Shown one piece after another: positions 44,460 to 55,511 of a DNA stretch of 64,000 bases. This stretch comes from Phytophthora hibernalis (lineage: Eukaryota > Oomycota > Peronosporomycetes > Peronosporales > Peronosporaceae), in the NCBI GenBank assembly GCA_012656075.1, contig JAAKBF010000030.1:992001-1056000 (forward strand), in the 5' to 3' direction. The notes beneath the pieces were generated by a model that saw only the letters and a program-made list of their open reading frames with translations, did not search any database and was not told the DNA's origin. Numbering within the stretch: position 1 is the first letter of the stretch; every line of letters begins with the position of its first letter. The position numbers were made by a program, and so were the translations under genes.

Positions 44460-45020
44460 TGTCAATATCCAGCCCTTTGACTCACAGTTTGAGCCTACAA
44501 GTATCCGGGTGAAGTCTTCACCCAGCCGAACCCCATGCCACCGATAAGCAGGAAACTGGAATCGAGCTCAGTTGCAGTGGATCCAAAGCTCCTGACCAGA
44601 CCACGGCCAATAAGTTGATGGTTAACCTTTGGGTTCCAAGTGACAGACGCGTAAACCACCTCTGCAGTGGCGAGTCGGCACGCAGCTGGAGCTTGAGATT
44701 TGCCGCAGACCGCACGCGATAGCCTTTCACGGTCACGAAGCGTACAAATGCGCTTTGGTTCATGAAGGAATCCAGGAACCGGCACACCTTTTAAAACTTC
44801 CAGAGTCTCTCAAGCATTCGCGTTGGCGGATTGAAAGTCACGCACACCGTTGCATGCATCGAAAGCGTTTGAAGCACTCTCCGCCTCTGGAGACTGTCAC
44901 ATCGACCGATAATCGCGTCAGATTGGGAGCGACCAAAGCTGCGGGTCTATGGTCTTCCCAGATGCCGCTCAGGAAGTACAAACGCATCAGACGGGAAAAC
45001 TTTGGCGTGACTCGCTGCAA
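44460..45020 (-). pseudogene. Degenerate coding remnant, possibly LRR-like
   Basis: Minus-strand pieces in several frames, such as APNLTRLSVDVTVSRGGE, LKLQLRADSPLQRWFTRLSL and FVTVKGYRVRSAANL, have a leucine-rich-repeat-like spacing but are cut by many stops. There is no continuous frame and no start. Low confidence. Confidence 0.25.
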
Positions 45021-45164
45021 ACCTCAGTCTTTTGTAAGTGGAGGCACCGGCTATCGACTGCGTTGGCCGTCTCTATCGCAGCTTCCTCCTTTCGGCGTGG
45101 CAGCCCGGAACGAACCTCAGCTCATCAGGCCGCTCTCGACGCTGTGCTGCTCATTGTGGAAAAG

Positions 45165-47420
45165 ATGCCCAACTGCAGAAAACTCCCGAGCAATAGCAGC
45201 AGAGCGCAACGCCTGCACGCCAAGGCCAATGCCAGTAGGGCACGCGATGCGTTGGCGATGTCGGTCATTGAGGAAGAACCGGCGAGTATGCGCGAGTCGC
45301 GTCTGAAGGAGAAGGAACGACACCCCGAAGACATCAAACCTACCAGTGACAGCAGCATCCTACAGGGTAGACCATCCGAGTCGCACGCACCAAAGTCTCA
45401 GCAGAGTTCCGACCAAGGGTTCGAATACGAACAATGGACGTCGCGGGACTTGAGTCCGTCGCGACCACCTTCAGGTTCTCGCTCAGTTGATCTCTCAGCT
45501 ACCATCAGGCTTCCAAGTCCATCGGAACTTGAGCGTTCGATGATGCGCGCGGACGCGGAATACACACCACACTCCAAGTCGTCGTCCAAGTCCTTTTCAT
45601 CGTCAGAGGAGGACGAGGACGACCGGAGACCACCTCGTCGACATGCGGGTGCTCACTCCAACTCACGTCCCAAAGCTTCGTCGATTCCTCCTCCTTCGAG
45701 GTCGTCCATGCCTTCGAGACGTGACCGCCACCGGTCTCCGCACCGACTCACCAAGTCGCCGTCCAGCACGTCGGACGAACTGCCTTCGTTCAGGGAGCTG
45801 CGCAGAAAGCACGACGGGAGATCGCGCTTGAGTGAGACAGGTCCTTCAAAGTCCTCCATCCACCAATCCTCCTCGGTGAAAGATGGTCACAGGAGCCGCG
45901 CGGTGCCTTCACGACGGGAACCTGGTCACACAGGCGACCGCACCACCTCGAACTCAAAGACTTCAGCTTCCCACTCAGACCGGAAACCATCGCACCGGTC
46001 GAGCGATATCCCTCAGACGATTTCGTCTTCGCTGGCATCTTTGTCGGAGACCGAGTCGTACGATGACCGTCGACTCCGAGCATTTCGAGAGATTAGTCCT
46101 CCGCCGCGACAGCGCTCGACGTCAAACCCCAAGCCGGTGTCGAAGAGCTACGTCGGAGTCCAACGTCAGGCCTCGTCCTGCCGTGAAGCGCGAACGTCGG
46201 TGACGATGAATCCGAAGCTGGTAGGACCTTCGAAGCCAAGCAAGGACGAGCAACGCAAGGCGTCGTCGCACCGATTGTTGAACGCGCAAGATCCATCGCG
46301 TACTCGATCGACATCGCTACTACCGAAGCAATCACCAAAGTCGACGCCTAGTGAAAACTCCCTGTCCCGTTCGACGTCGAGTTTGTCTTCGCAAGCGTCA
46401 ACACCCTCGCCTCGAATGGGTGTTCCTCGTACACCGCTACGACTTCGCCACTACGAAGGCAGGTTCTCGAATCGACGAAGCCAGACGCTGTTCTACTTCT
46501 CCCTCTTTCCGCCTGAGAAGATGGCGCTGCGTGGTGTCGTGCTGTGTCTGCATGGCATTGGCGATCACTGCCGTCGGAACGTTGCAATGTACGAGCGGTT
46601 GTGCAGGGAAGGCTTCGGTGTGATCACGTACGACCTGCTGAACCACGGAGTAAGTGACCTCGACCAGCACAAGACGCGCGCGCACATTAGCAACTTCAGT
46701 CACCTGGTGGACGACACGAACGACTTCGTCACGTTTGCCAAGCGCTCGATCTACACCGACGCTCTTCGGTACTGGCGGAACCATTACCACCCTCTTCACC
46801 CGAATGGCAGGGATAGCGAAAGTGTCGCGCTGGCCGAACTGCCACTGATCATTGCAGGAACATCGTTCGGGTCTCTCATCGGTCTTCACACCGTTCTGGC
46901 TGGAAAGCACAAGTTCCACGCTGCTGTCTGGGGATCACCCACCGTTGGTGTGACCTGGAATCCGCTACTGTGGGCCGAGTCGAAGCTTGCGAGGCCATTG
47001 GCGGCAATCATGCCGACTGCGAAGATGGTGCCTGCCGTTCAGCACGAGTTGTTGAGCCGTAACCCGAAGTTCTTGAAGAGGTTCAAGGCCGACCCGCTGA
47101 CCTCCATGGACATGATGACGACTCGCAGTGGACACGAGTCCTTGCAGGCTATGATCCAGCTGCAGGACGACAAGCGAATTACAGATGCTGGCAGCGCCTT
47201 TTGTGCGGTGCCGACGCTCTTCCTGGCAGGTTCAGCGGATGGCATCTCCGATCAACAGGCGGCCATCAAGTTTTTCGCCACGATGGGGAACTTCGACAAG
47301 GAGTTCAAGTTGTTCGACGGTCTCTTCCACATGGTTTACGAGGAGCCCGAGAAGGAGGACGTACTGCGGTACCTGGCCAAGTGGCTGCACCGCCGATTCC
47401 CTACAGAGACCCGCCAGTAA
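45165..47420 (+). CDS. Alpha/beta-hydrolase with long disordered N-terminus (copy 4)
   Basis: An uninterrupted frame of 751 residues from ATG 45165 (MPNCRKLPSNSSRAQRLHAK). I prefer this start because paralogs share M-x-NCR. Residues 1-420 are Ser/Arg/Pro-rich and probably disordered, with an early DALAMSVIEEEP motif found also in copy 5. The hydrolase domain starts at LRHYEGRFSNRRSQTLFYFS: LCLHGIGDHCRRN, VITYDLLNHGVSD, IIAGTSFGSLIGLH (Ser near residue 565), AGSADGISDQQAA (Asp) and FDGLFHMVYEEPEKED (His). The triad is complete. The basic Ser-rich tail suggests phosphorylation or scaffold binding (inference). No signal peptide or membrane span. This is the only long-form copy free of frame slips. 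Confidence 0.9.
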   Translation: MPNCRKLPSNSSRAQRLHAKANASRARDALAMSVIEEEPASMRESRLKEKERHPEDIKPTSDSSILQGRPSESHAPKSQQSSDQGFEYEQWTSRDLSPSRPPSGSRSVDLSATIRLPSPSELERSMMRADAEYTPHSKSSSKSFSSSEEDEDDRRPPRRHAGAHSNSRPKASSIPPPSRSSMPSRRDRHRSPHRLTKSPSSTSDELPSFRELRRKHDGRSRLSETGPSKSSIHQSSSVKDGHRSRAVPSRREPGHTGDRTTSNSKTSASHSDRKPSHRSSDIPQTISSSLASLSETESYDDRRLRAFREISPPPRQRSTSNPKPVSKSYVGVQRQASSCREARTSVTMNPKLVGPSKPSKDEQRKASSHRLLNAQDPSRTRSTSLLPKQSPKSTPSENSLSRSTSSLSSQASTPSPRMGVPRTPLRLRHYEGRFSNRRSQTLFYFSLFPPEKMALRGVVLCLHGIGDHCRRNVAMYERLCREGFGVITYDLLNHGVSDLDQHKTRAHISNFSHLVDDTNDFVTFAKRSIYTDALRYWRNHYHPLHPNGRDSESVALAELPLIIAGTSFGSLIGLHTVLAGKHKFHAAVWGSPTVGVTWNPLLWAESKLARPLAAIMPTAKMVPAVQHELLSRNPKFLKRFKADPLTSMDMMTTRSGHESLQAMIQLQDDKRITDAGSAFCAVPTLFLAGSADGISDQQAAIKFFATMGNFDKEFKLFDGLFHMVYEEPEKEDVLRYLAKWLHRRFPTETRQ

Positions 47421-47614
47421 GGCATTTATCGTTAAATGGAAAGTGAGTTGTGAGTTTTCATGAAGTGCCCCATCGATCAATTGTACAAGGCCCCATTGAT
47501 CAAGCGTTTCGGTAGCCGAATGAATTGGTGTTGATTCTTGACACAGGGGCAGCTCGTTTAGGAGGGTAAATTAGTTTGTCAAAGTTCAACAACGCTAAAA
47601 CCGGAGGACGTACG

Positions 47615-47635
47615 AGGTTCGTATGATACGAACCT
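47615..47635. repeat. Perfect palindrome: 10-bp arms, 1-nt centre
   Basis: AGGTTCGTAT, then G, then ATACGAACCT. It lies about 200 bp after the stop of hydrolase copy 4 and could be part of its 3' end. Confidence 0.8.
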
Positions 47636-48213
47636 TATGGAGGTTCATGTACCAGTAGTGATGGCATGATGCTCGGTTGAGTAGATGTACGGATTGCAAG
47701 TGAACGATGAAATTCGTCCTCCGATTAATCAGGACAGTGGCTTCAAACCTCGAGCCGGAGAACACATCAAGACGAAACGTTTGCGTCTTAGTTCGACCAA
47801 ACACTTTTAAGGGTATTGTACATTGCTTACATTATACAGGTTTCGAGGAAAAATCCTTAAAAGCTGTAAATGCGTAAACGACCAAAAGCACATGCCGGAG
47901 CTCTAAAATTGCCAGCTTCTATAAAAACCTCTGGAGTGGAACGAGCGCTCCGCGTACTTTTGTCAATCGGACGAATATTTGTTTTGGTGTTCGCGGAGAT
48001 TGCGGCGCTCGAAGATTTCGTCTCGCCTATGGCAAAACTTACCAATCTGAGGATCTGCGCCTGTAGTTTTGCGAGGATACACCATCTCTGTGGGAACTCC
48101 CCATTTCGGCGACTTGCCTCTGGCATTTCAAGTCGGACTGGAAGCCAGCCAAGCGATTGTCGGTCGCATCTACTCTCGGTGCATCAATTAATGCCCGTGC
48201 AACGCACGACTCG

Positions 48214-48220
48214 CCATTTC
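48214..48220 (+). promoter_or_regulatory. Putative initiator of hydrolase copy 5
   Basis: CCATTTC fits YCAYTYY, 8 nt before the ATG at 48228. That is very close to the start codon, so the call is weak. Confidence 0.3.
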
Positions 48221-48227
48221 CGGAAAG

Positions 48228-50462
48228 ATGACCGCCAACAAAGGTCCGATCGGACTTCCGCTCCGACGCGTACAAAGTCGCAATGCGCTCGCCATGTCGG
48301 CCATTCAGGAAGAGCCGACGCGTACGAGTACTGCTACTTCTAGTAGTATCGAGGACGTGCCGTTGGCGATCCCCGTTGCGATACATGTAAACCCTCAGTC
48401 GACTTCGTGTTCAACGTCACCAACAACTTCGTCTTCAAGCTCGGAATCGGGTAGTCCAAACCAACCACAAGTTCCAGCACCTTCCACGAAGTCTACTGCT
48501 CCACCGTCTGAAAAGACCAAACCTCGCTCGGCTCGATCGCGTTCTGTGGCCAAATTCGAGGAAGTTGAAGACACCACCACCACAACTACTACTGCAGCCA
48601 CTGCAGCCACCACTGCACAGTCTTTCACGTCACGAGTTCAGCGGGCTTTCTCCGCTCGAGCACTCCCCACCTCTTTCTTTGGGAATGCCCCGGAACCGCT
48701 GCTCAGAAAACTGCGAAGGGTTCCAAGTACCGTTCAGATAGGACGCGTTCAATTCCGTGTTTTGATGAATCGACCACGACACCGAATGTCCCCGCTACGC
48801 AGTCACCACCTAAGAAGACAGTGAAGGCTCAGTCAGCTCGGGCACGTCCCATTACCTGCTTCGACGATTCACTTTTGGAGGAGGCAGCAGCGAAAGCCAA
48901 AGCTCCGAAGCCGTCAGCAACTACTAAGACGACCAAATCGCTTCGCTCGCGCCCTGTTTCGTGTTTTGAAGACTTGCTCTCGTCCGGACCTACTCCACCG
49001 ACAAGTAGAAAGCCTCGGGTTGTTGGTACGCGTCCTGCCTCGACGCCGTCTTCGCGCATGCCTCGCTCGAAATCATTGGCACAACAAGCATCATCATCGC
49101 CGTCGTCGTCGTCGGATGAACAACCGACTGAGGGAAAGCGAGACCCTCCGCGACGACGAGGTTCCAATCCGTCTCCAGCCAAAGCCAAGATGACACGTCC
49201 GAAGTCTTCTACTAACTTGGCTTCGAAGCCTGCCAAGAAAAGTCGAAGCCGTCGTCAATTCCCAGCGCAAACTGATGAAAGTCGCGGTCGCGCTTCATCT
49301 GACGGAGGTAAATCACGAGATGATGTTCCTGAGCTTGACGAAGATCTACGATCAAGAGCGTCGTCAGATCCTTCGTCTGCTAAGAAAGCCAAGGCGTCCT
49401 CACGCCCACGCCACTTTGAAGGCAAGTTCCAGAACCGACGAGGCCAGTCGCACTTGTACTTTTCGCTCTTTCCGCCGGAGAAGTTGGCGATGCGGGGCAT
49501 TGTGCTGTATATTCATGGTATGGGTGACCACTGTCGACGGAACACTTACCTCTACGAACGGTTCTGCAAGGAGGGCTTCGGTGTGATCACCTATGACCTG
49601 CTGAACCACGGAGCGAGTGACTACGACAAGTACAACACCCGCGCGCACATCAGCAACTTCAGTCACCTTGTGGACGACACGAACGACTTCGTCACGTTCG
49701 CGAAGACTAACATCTACAAGGTCGCTCTCCGGTACTGGCGAAAGCACCTCCACCCTTTCCACCCTCACGGACGAGAAAAAAGCAAGAATCCGCACCGGAA
49801 CTGCCGCTGATCATCGCTGGAACTTCGTTTGGATCCTCGTCGGCCTCCACACGGTGCTTTCGGGGAAACACAAGTTCCACGCTGCTGTTTGGGCTTCACC
49901 GAGTATCGGTGTGACGTGGACGCCAGTGTTGTGGGCTCAATGGAAAATGGCTCGCCCGTTGGTTGCAGCTTTCCCAACGGCGAAAGTAATTCCTGCTATT
50001 CAGCACACTCTACGCAGTCGAAACCCAGCGTTTTTGAAGAAGTTCCAGGAAGACCCGCTCACCAGCAGCGAAATGATCACTCCACGCAGTGGACACGAAT
50101 CGCTCAGTGCCATGATGCGTCTGCAACGCGACAGTAGAGTCTCAGACGCAGAGAGCACGTTCAGCACAATTCCGATGCTGTTCCTTGCTGGATCGGACGA
50201 TCGCATCTCCGATCAGCAGGCGGCCATGAAGTTCTTCGATAACATGGGGAGCATGGACAAGGAATTCAAGCTCTTCGACGGACTGTACCACATGATCTAC
50301 GAAGAACCCGAGAAAGAGGACGTCATCAAGCACCTTGTGTCTTGGCTCCACAAACGGTTCCCACTTGAGACCCGCCACCCGAATAATTCCCACATGAATG
50401 TGCTCAAGAAGTTCGAGCCATCTCTGAAACACCACGTCAATGCCGAACGCACGGAATTGTAG
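48228..50462 (+). CDS. Alpha/beta-hydrolase with long disordered N-terminus (copy 5)
   Basis: Start MTANKGPIGLPLRRVQSRNA. The N-terminal ~390 residues are Ser/Thr/Pro/Arg-rich. They hold the NALAMSAIQEEP motif shared with copy 4 and four spaced repeats: SRSVAKFEEV, TRSIPCFDES, ARPITCFDDS and SRPVSCFEDL. The hydrolase domain follows: PRHFEGKFQNRRGQSHLYFS, LYIHGMGDHCRRN, VITYDLLNHGASD, then GTSFGS (nucleophile), AGSDDRISDQQAA (acid) and FDGLYHMIYEEPEKED (His). Three slips fit single-base gaps in G3 near 48680, CC near 49789 and CC near 49834. About 745 residues, with a 30-residue C-terminal extension after the usual end. It converges with the ABC transporter gene 82 bp away. Confidence 0.87.
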
Positions 50463-50543
50463 ACGCGCAAGGGTAAATACCAAAACCATTTATGTCATAC
50501 CATACCTATACTCTAAACTGAGTGAAATATAGGTTACTGTACC

Positions 50544-53500
50544 TCAATATGTCAGCAACGTTGTTTCTAAGAAGTCGTAGAAGGCGCTGTCTGGATCCGT
50601 AACCAGTTCTTCCGCGGCTCCACATTCTGCAACGGTGCCATCTTTCATGACAATGATGCGATCAAAACCCAGAACCTGGTCCAAACGGTGGGTGATGAGG
50701 AATATCGTCGAGCTAGCGAACTCCTTCTCGACTACAGCGAGGAGCTGTTTGTCAGAGTCTTGGTCGACCGATGAGAATGCCTCGTCCAAAATGAGTACCC
50801 GCGCAGGTTTCAACAGCGATCGTGCCAGTACCAGCATCTGTCGTTCGCCCATGCTCCAATTCTCGCCGTTCTCTGAAAGTCTCATATCCAAACTCGTCAC
50901 TACCACTCGGCTAGCTGGTCCTCCAGCAAAACCTCATCATAGTTTTCTTTCATGACATCATCCTTTGGTCCTGGTGTCTCACAAAGACCAGTTTTCACAA
51001 GCACTTCCCATAATGCATCGTCATCGAACTCTTTGAACGGATCCAAGTAGCGGCGAATCGAGCATCGGTAAAATAAGGGGGTCTGTGGAATGATACAGAT
51101 CCGGCTGCGGATGTCACGCAGATGCAGACGGCTAATATCAGCTCCATCGATAAGAATGCGACCACGAGGCAAGCTGTGCATTTGAAGCATTGCCATAGCA
51201 AGCGAACTCTTGCCTGATCCAGTTCTTCCCACGATGCCAATTTTTTCGCCACCAGAAATCGAGAAAGACACGTCTTTTAACGCAAACACTGATGTATCAG
51301 CATCGTCTTGAACTGCACCATAGTTGAAAAAGACGTTGTCGAAAACTACTGCACCCATGGTCGGCCATTGGAGCGGAGCACAAACGCGTTGCTGTACCCC
51401 TTCTGATCTACACTTTCTTCTGGAGGAATATGCTGGAATTTCTTTAAATTGGCGATGCTGAACATGTTGACGGAGCTGTTCAAAATCCCCACCGAAAATG
51501 ATACAAAGTCACGCTGGACGCTGTAGATGCAATGAAGCATTAGACCTAACGTGCTCGCTTGGAGGCCCCGTGTGCCAGCAAAATAGCCAAGCAGAACAAA
51601 ACACAGCAACAAGAAGGCTGCACCGAATGTACAACCAGTGGGTGAATACCTCGACAACGGTTGCAATCCGAGACCTATCATCCACCATTTTGCCATGGTG
51701 TTGACACACGCGGTTGATTTGATCTGCTCCAAATGAGCGAATCACAGCAGCGCCATCAAGAGTCTCTGAAACAAAATTCAGGTCCGCAGCATCCAATTGT
51801 GCTCTCAACGTATAGACCTGAGCAAAAAGACGCTTGTCCACCATACCTCGACACAAGTACACCGTCAGCGCTGCGAAAACTCCACCCGTTATACCCAACA
51901 GATAACACATCGTCCCCAAGGCAGCCGCAATGGACACGGTGCTTCGAAACATGAATACCAAAGGGAACGACATCAAACCATCGATGACTTGCATGTCGGT
52001 TGAGTACCGGGCCAGGATCTCCCCAATTGGAGTATGATATAGCACTGACATCGGAGCGCGCAGCAACGACTGCGTCACTTCGCTGAAGATGCCCTTAGCA
52101 CGTCTGGAGAGAGCGTAAAACACCACTGCACAGCTCAGAAGTAAGACGACGAAAGAACCAACACTGAGCAAACCGTAGACGACTGTTGCATTCCACATGT
52201 CGGCGGATGTCCAGGTCAAATTGCTCCAATGTACCAACCACAAGTTCTTAGCCACATCAATTAGGCCATACGCAAGGAAAAGAATACAGGCCATAATTGA
52301 AGAATTGCCTTCACGCTTTGGCCACCAAGCTTTCTTGGCAACTCTATTCATTGTGCGGTGTGTCAGGTCAAATTCGGGCGATTCTTTTGGTACTGGCCGA
52401 TGGCGCGATATCCGAGCTCGCACATCCTCTATCTCATGTTTATCCATCGAAAACGGAGCGTATTCATCATCGGTATTTTCATCGCTGTGACCCATACGCC
52501 AGGGTGGAATATCTGCAAGGCGGCGAGCACGACGACTGCTTGTCCCTGTCATCGCAGAAGACGACCCACCTCGACATGTTTCCGAGACAACGGAGTCATT
52601 GACGTACCATAAACGGTCGACAAAGCCAGATTCGACAACTTCTGGGTTGTGTGTGGCAACAATAACCGTCTTGTATCGGAGCAACTCCAAGAAACACTTG
52701 CGAAACACATCACTTTGCACAATAGCGTCTGCACTGGCCAGCGGACGGTCAAGCAGGTATACATCCGCATCAGAGTACAACGTTCGCGCGAGAGCAATGC
52801 GAGATTTCTGACCGCCAGAAAGGTTAATGCCTTTCGGTCCAATCATCGTGCCGTCTCCATCTGGTAGGCTTTCAAGGTCTTCAAGCAAGCAGCACGCATC
52901 CAATACGCGGTAGTACTTAGCTTCGTCGTAAGCATAACCAAAATGACGTTCTCCCTGATACTGAGTGTCTGCAGCCATGGCTGTTCAGAACAGTACGCGA
53001 TCTTGTAGTTTGGCGACAGGTAAACGCTACCGTTGAAGCACGCCACATCACCCAGGAACGCAGTCAGCAGAGTAGTTTTTCCGGCCCCCGCCTTGCCATG
53101 AATCACCACTAACTCGCCTTCATTTACACGCAGGTTGACGTTACCCAGAACTGTAGTCGGGGTGTAATATCCCACCGATAGATCTACCATATCCATAGCG
53201 GCCACAATGCCGTTGGGATATGTCTTGGGTTCTGCTTTGGAGTTTTCCTCTTCTGCTCCGCTTGTGTCCGTGAATTTATCACAGGAGCGCAAATATCGAT
53301 CGATTTTGCGTAGCCCCACTCGGCCATCGATGAAGACTCGCATGCCCATAATGAGCCCGTGCAGCTCGACCTGAACGTGGTCGACCAAAATCAACGCCGT
53401 GAAAACTGTCGCGGGCGAAAAGTAGCCGGCATGTGCAGCCAGAGACGTGAAAATCGCCACGGACGCGAACGCCGGCGACTCCCACACGCAGCAGAACCGG

Positions 53501-54572
53501 ACGACGCGGAAGGCGGCTTCCCACCACTGTCGTTTCTCCTCTTTCCGTCGAGCCGACATGATCTTGGCCAGGATCTTGTCTTCCCACGCGTACAGCTTGA
53601 TGGACTGGATGCCTTTGAAGCACTCGTTGACTGCGGCCAGCGTCTTGGCGCGCTTCTTGGTGTACCACTGCAGCAACCTGGCCGAGATGGCGGTGAGCAC
53701 TGAGAGACTACCGATGATGGTCGCCAGAGAGGCCAGGATCACCGTCGCGCTCGTGTGTAGTGTGCGGTGCATGATCAAGAGCAGCACAGCGAGCTGCACC
53801 GTGGAGGTCCACAGGTCGTGGAACCGGATGAGCAGCCAACTCACCTGCACCAGGTTGGACGAATAGAGCGTGGCGATGACGGCGATGCTGGTGCTGGTGC
53901 CGTGTCGTTTCTTGACGGGCTTCTCCACCGACTTGGCGAACACCAGTAGACGGATGGAGGCCACCACGCGAAGCTGCGCCTTGAACATCTTGAACCGCGC
54001 GTGGCGGTCGAAGAGCACGGCCAGCATCACGGCCGCGTGGATGCCCACGAGCAGCAGCAGCAGCTCCAGCACCGACTTGTGCGCGGGCGACGAGTCCATA
54101 GCGGCTGTAAGTAGCCGGAAGAGCAGCACCGGCACGCAGCACGCGCTCAAAGCCGAGCACAGCCCCAGGCCGCCACTGCACACGATGGCACGCCACTCGG
54201 TGCGCCAAATGGCGGTCAGAAGGTGGCCGGACGCGCCGTAGGCGGCGCGAAAGCGTCTCTCGGCCTGCGCCGCCGTGTTCTCCGGCTCCAGTGTCCACAG
54301 ATCCTGCAGGCGCAGGCGGCGCGCGCCTCCGAGAGCCACGAGCGGCTCCACGAACAGGAAGCCGAGGCGCGACAGCCAGGAAGCCGACGCCTCGTCGACG
54401 AGACACGGCCGACGATCTACAGAGGCCGCGGGGAGCGCGCGGAGCTGGCAGAGGTATCAGTGGATGCGCCAGATGACGGAGAAGGCGATGAGCGCCGCCG
54501 CACGCGACAACGAGCTGTTCCGACCGTGCTAGTGCTCCGGCCGCCACCGTCGGAGCTTCCGCAGCTCGCCAT
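50544..54572 (-). CDS. ABC transporter, ABCC (multidrug-resistance-protein) type full transporter
   Basis: Layout is TMD1-NBD1-TMD2-NBD2. TMD1 begins with SASWLSRLGFLFVEPLVALG. NBD1 has Walker A HGKAGAGKTTLL (about 53080-53110), signature NLSGGQKSRIALAR and an unusual Walker B end, VYLLDRPLASADA. TMD2 has MSVLYHTPIGEILARYSTDM. NBD2 has Walker A GIVGRTGSGKSSLAMAM, Q-loop CIIPQTPLF, signature WSMGERQMLVLAR, Walker B LILDEAFSSVD and H-loop LITHRLDQV. Slips near 52940 (T4, should be T5), 51625, 51365 and 50915 (a missing G) join these parts. The ATG at 54572 (MASCGSSDGGG) is the likely start, but the first ~60 codons contain an unresolved break. ABCC proteins export conjugated or amphipathic compounds, often at the vacuole or plasma membrane; the substrate here is unknown. 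Confidence 0.9.
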
Positions 54573-55511
54573 GTCAGACTCGCTGACATCGTACGTCATT
54601 CCCCGAATTAGGCGCGGAATTAAAGACGGAATTATTTTATTTCGCATCTAAGAGGGATGGAACGGTAAAAGGAAAGTTGAAGTGCTTGAGTTGCTGTTCC
54701 TTCCCGTCTCAGTGACCGGTTCAAAGCGATATGCAGATGAAGACCCGACCGATTGGTGGTGTATTTGATGAGTTGGGTGCTTGTCGCCACGAATGATACT
54801 CTCGGCTGGCGAGAGAATCCATCGCGGCACTACTGAACATGCATGCAAAACGCCCGAGTGTGCCATATCATTCTCTGTCGTAGGCTGCGAAATTGCCACC
54901 TGGTTGGACCCATTGCCCATGGTAGCCACTCGCTGCGTGCCGAGGATTCGTTTGTTGATGCCGGCCGGTCAATTATTTTGTTTACCGTTTTTAGACAACA
55001 AAGCAGGCAAAGCATCCTAGAATATTTTGAGCGAAGTGAATCTCGGTGCGCGGCTCACCGAGCCCGGGATGCGGTGCCGGATGCGAGTGATCACCTCAGG
55101 GAAATGGCTGCACTCAAGGCAATCTGGCTAAGCTTAGACAGGCATTTCGAAACACAAAGTCTCCAGCGGGTTAATAATCGAAAGTGTCGTATTTGCTGCG
55201 ACGTGGTGCCGATAGAATCTGCATTTGTGTTGGCGGCTGCTGCTGCATGTTGCAGAGGTTCACGCTTGCCTTTAATTTGGCGATCCCCTATGGCAGAAGC
55301 CAAATGAACAGATAGTCTTCAGCGACTGGGGATGTCGGCCAGATGGTTGGTGCTATTATGCCTGCTGCAGAGCGCTTTCACCGAATTTATAATAGGGCGT
55401 AATCTAGGTTTGCGGTGCTATTGGAGGCTTGCGTGATGCTCGCTTGAGTTCACTCGCAGTCTTTCACTCTCGAATTCTCGACGTCGGACTCAGCCAGCAG
55501 CACAAACCACG
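54573..55511. other. Intergenic between divergent genes
   Basis: This separates the ABC transporter (minus) from the RHGGV protein (plus). A 154-codon plus frame (54843-55307) has no recognisable domain and a poor coding look. The initiator at 55464 is the only site I would name. Confidence 0.5.
55464..55470 (+). promoter_or_regulatory. Putative initiator of the RHGGV protein gene
   Basis: TCACTCT followed by CGAATTC fits the initiator plus flanking element and lies 42 nt before the ATG at 55512. Confidence 0.5.

Larger units (their letters stand above)
47421..48227. other. Intergenic, no gene seen
   Basis: It contains a short perfect hairpin at 47615-47635 and an initiator-like site at 48214. 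No coding sequence was recognised. Confidence 0.55.

Noticed and set aside
53708..54589. 293-codon minus-strand frame overlapping the ABC transporter
   Set aside because: Its translation is Arg/Ala/Gly-rich and it overlaps the clear TMD1 frame; it is a shadow of the real gene.
54843..55307. 154-codon plus-strand open frame
   Set aside because: No domain, no initiator nearby and poor codon character compared with its neighbours.
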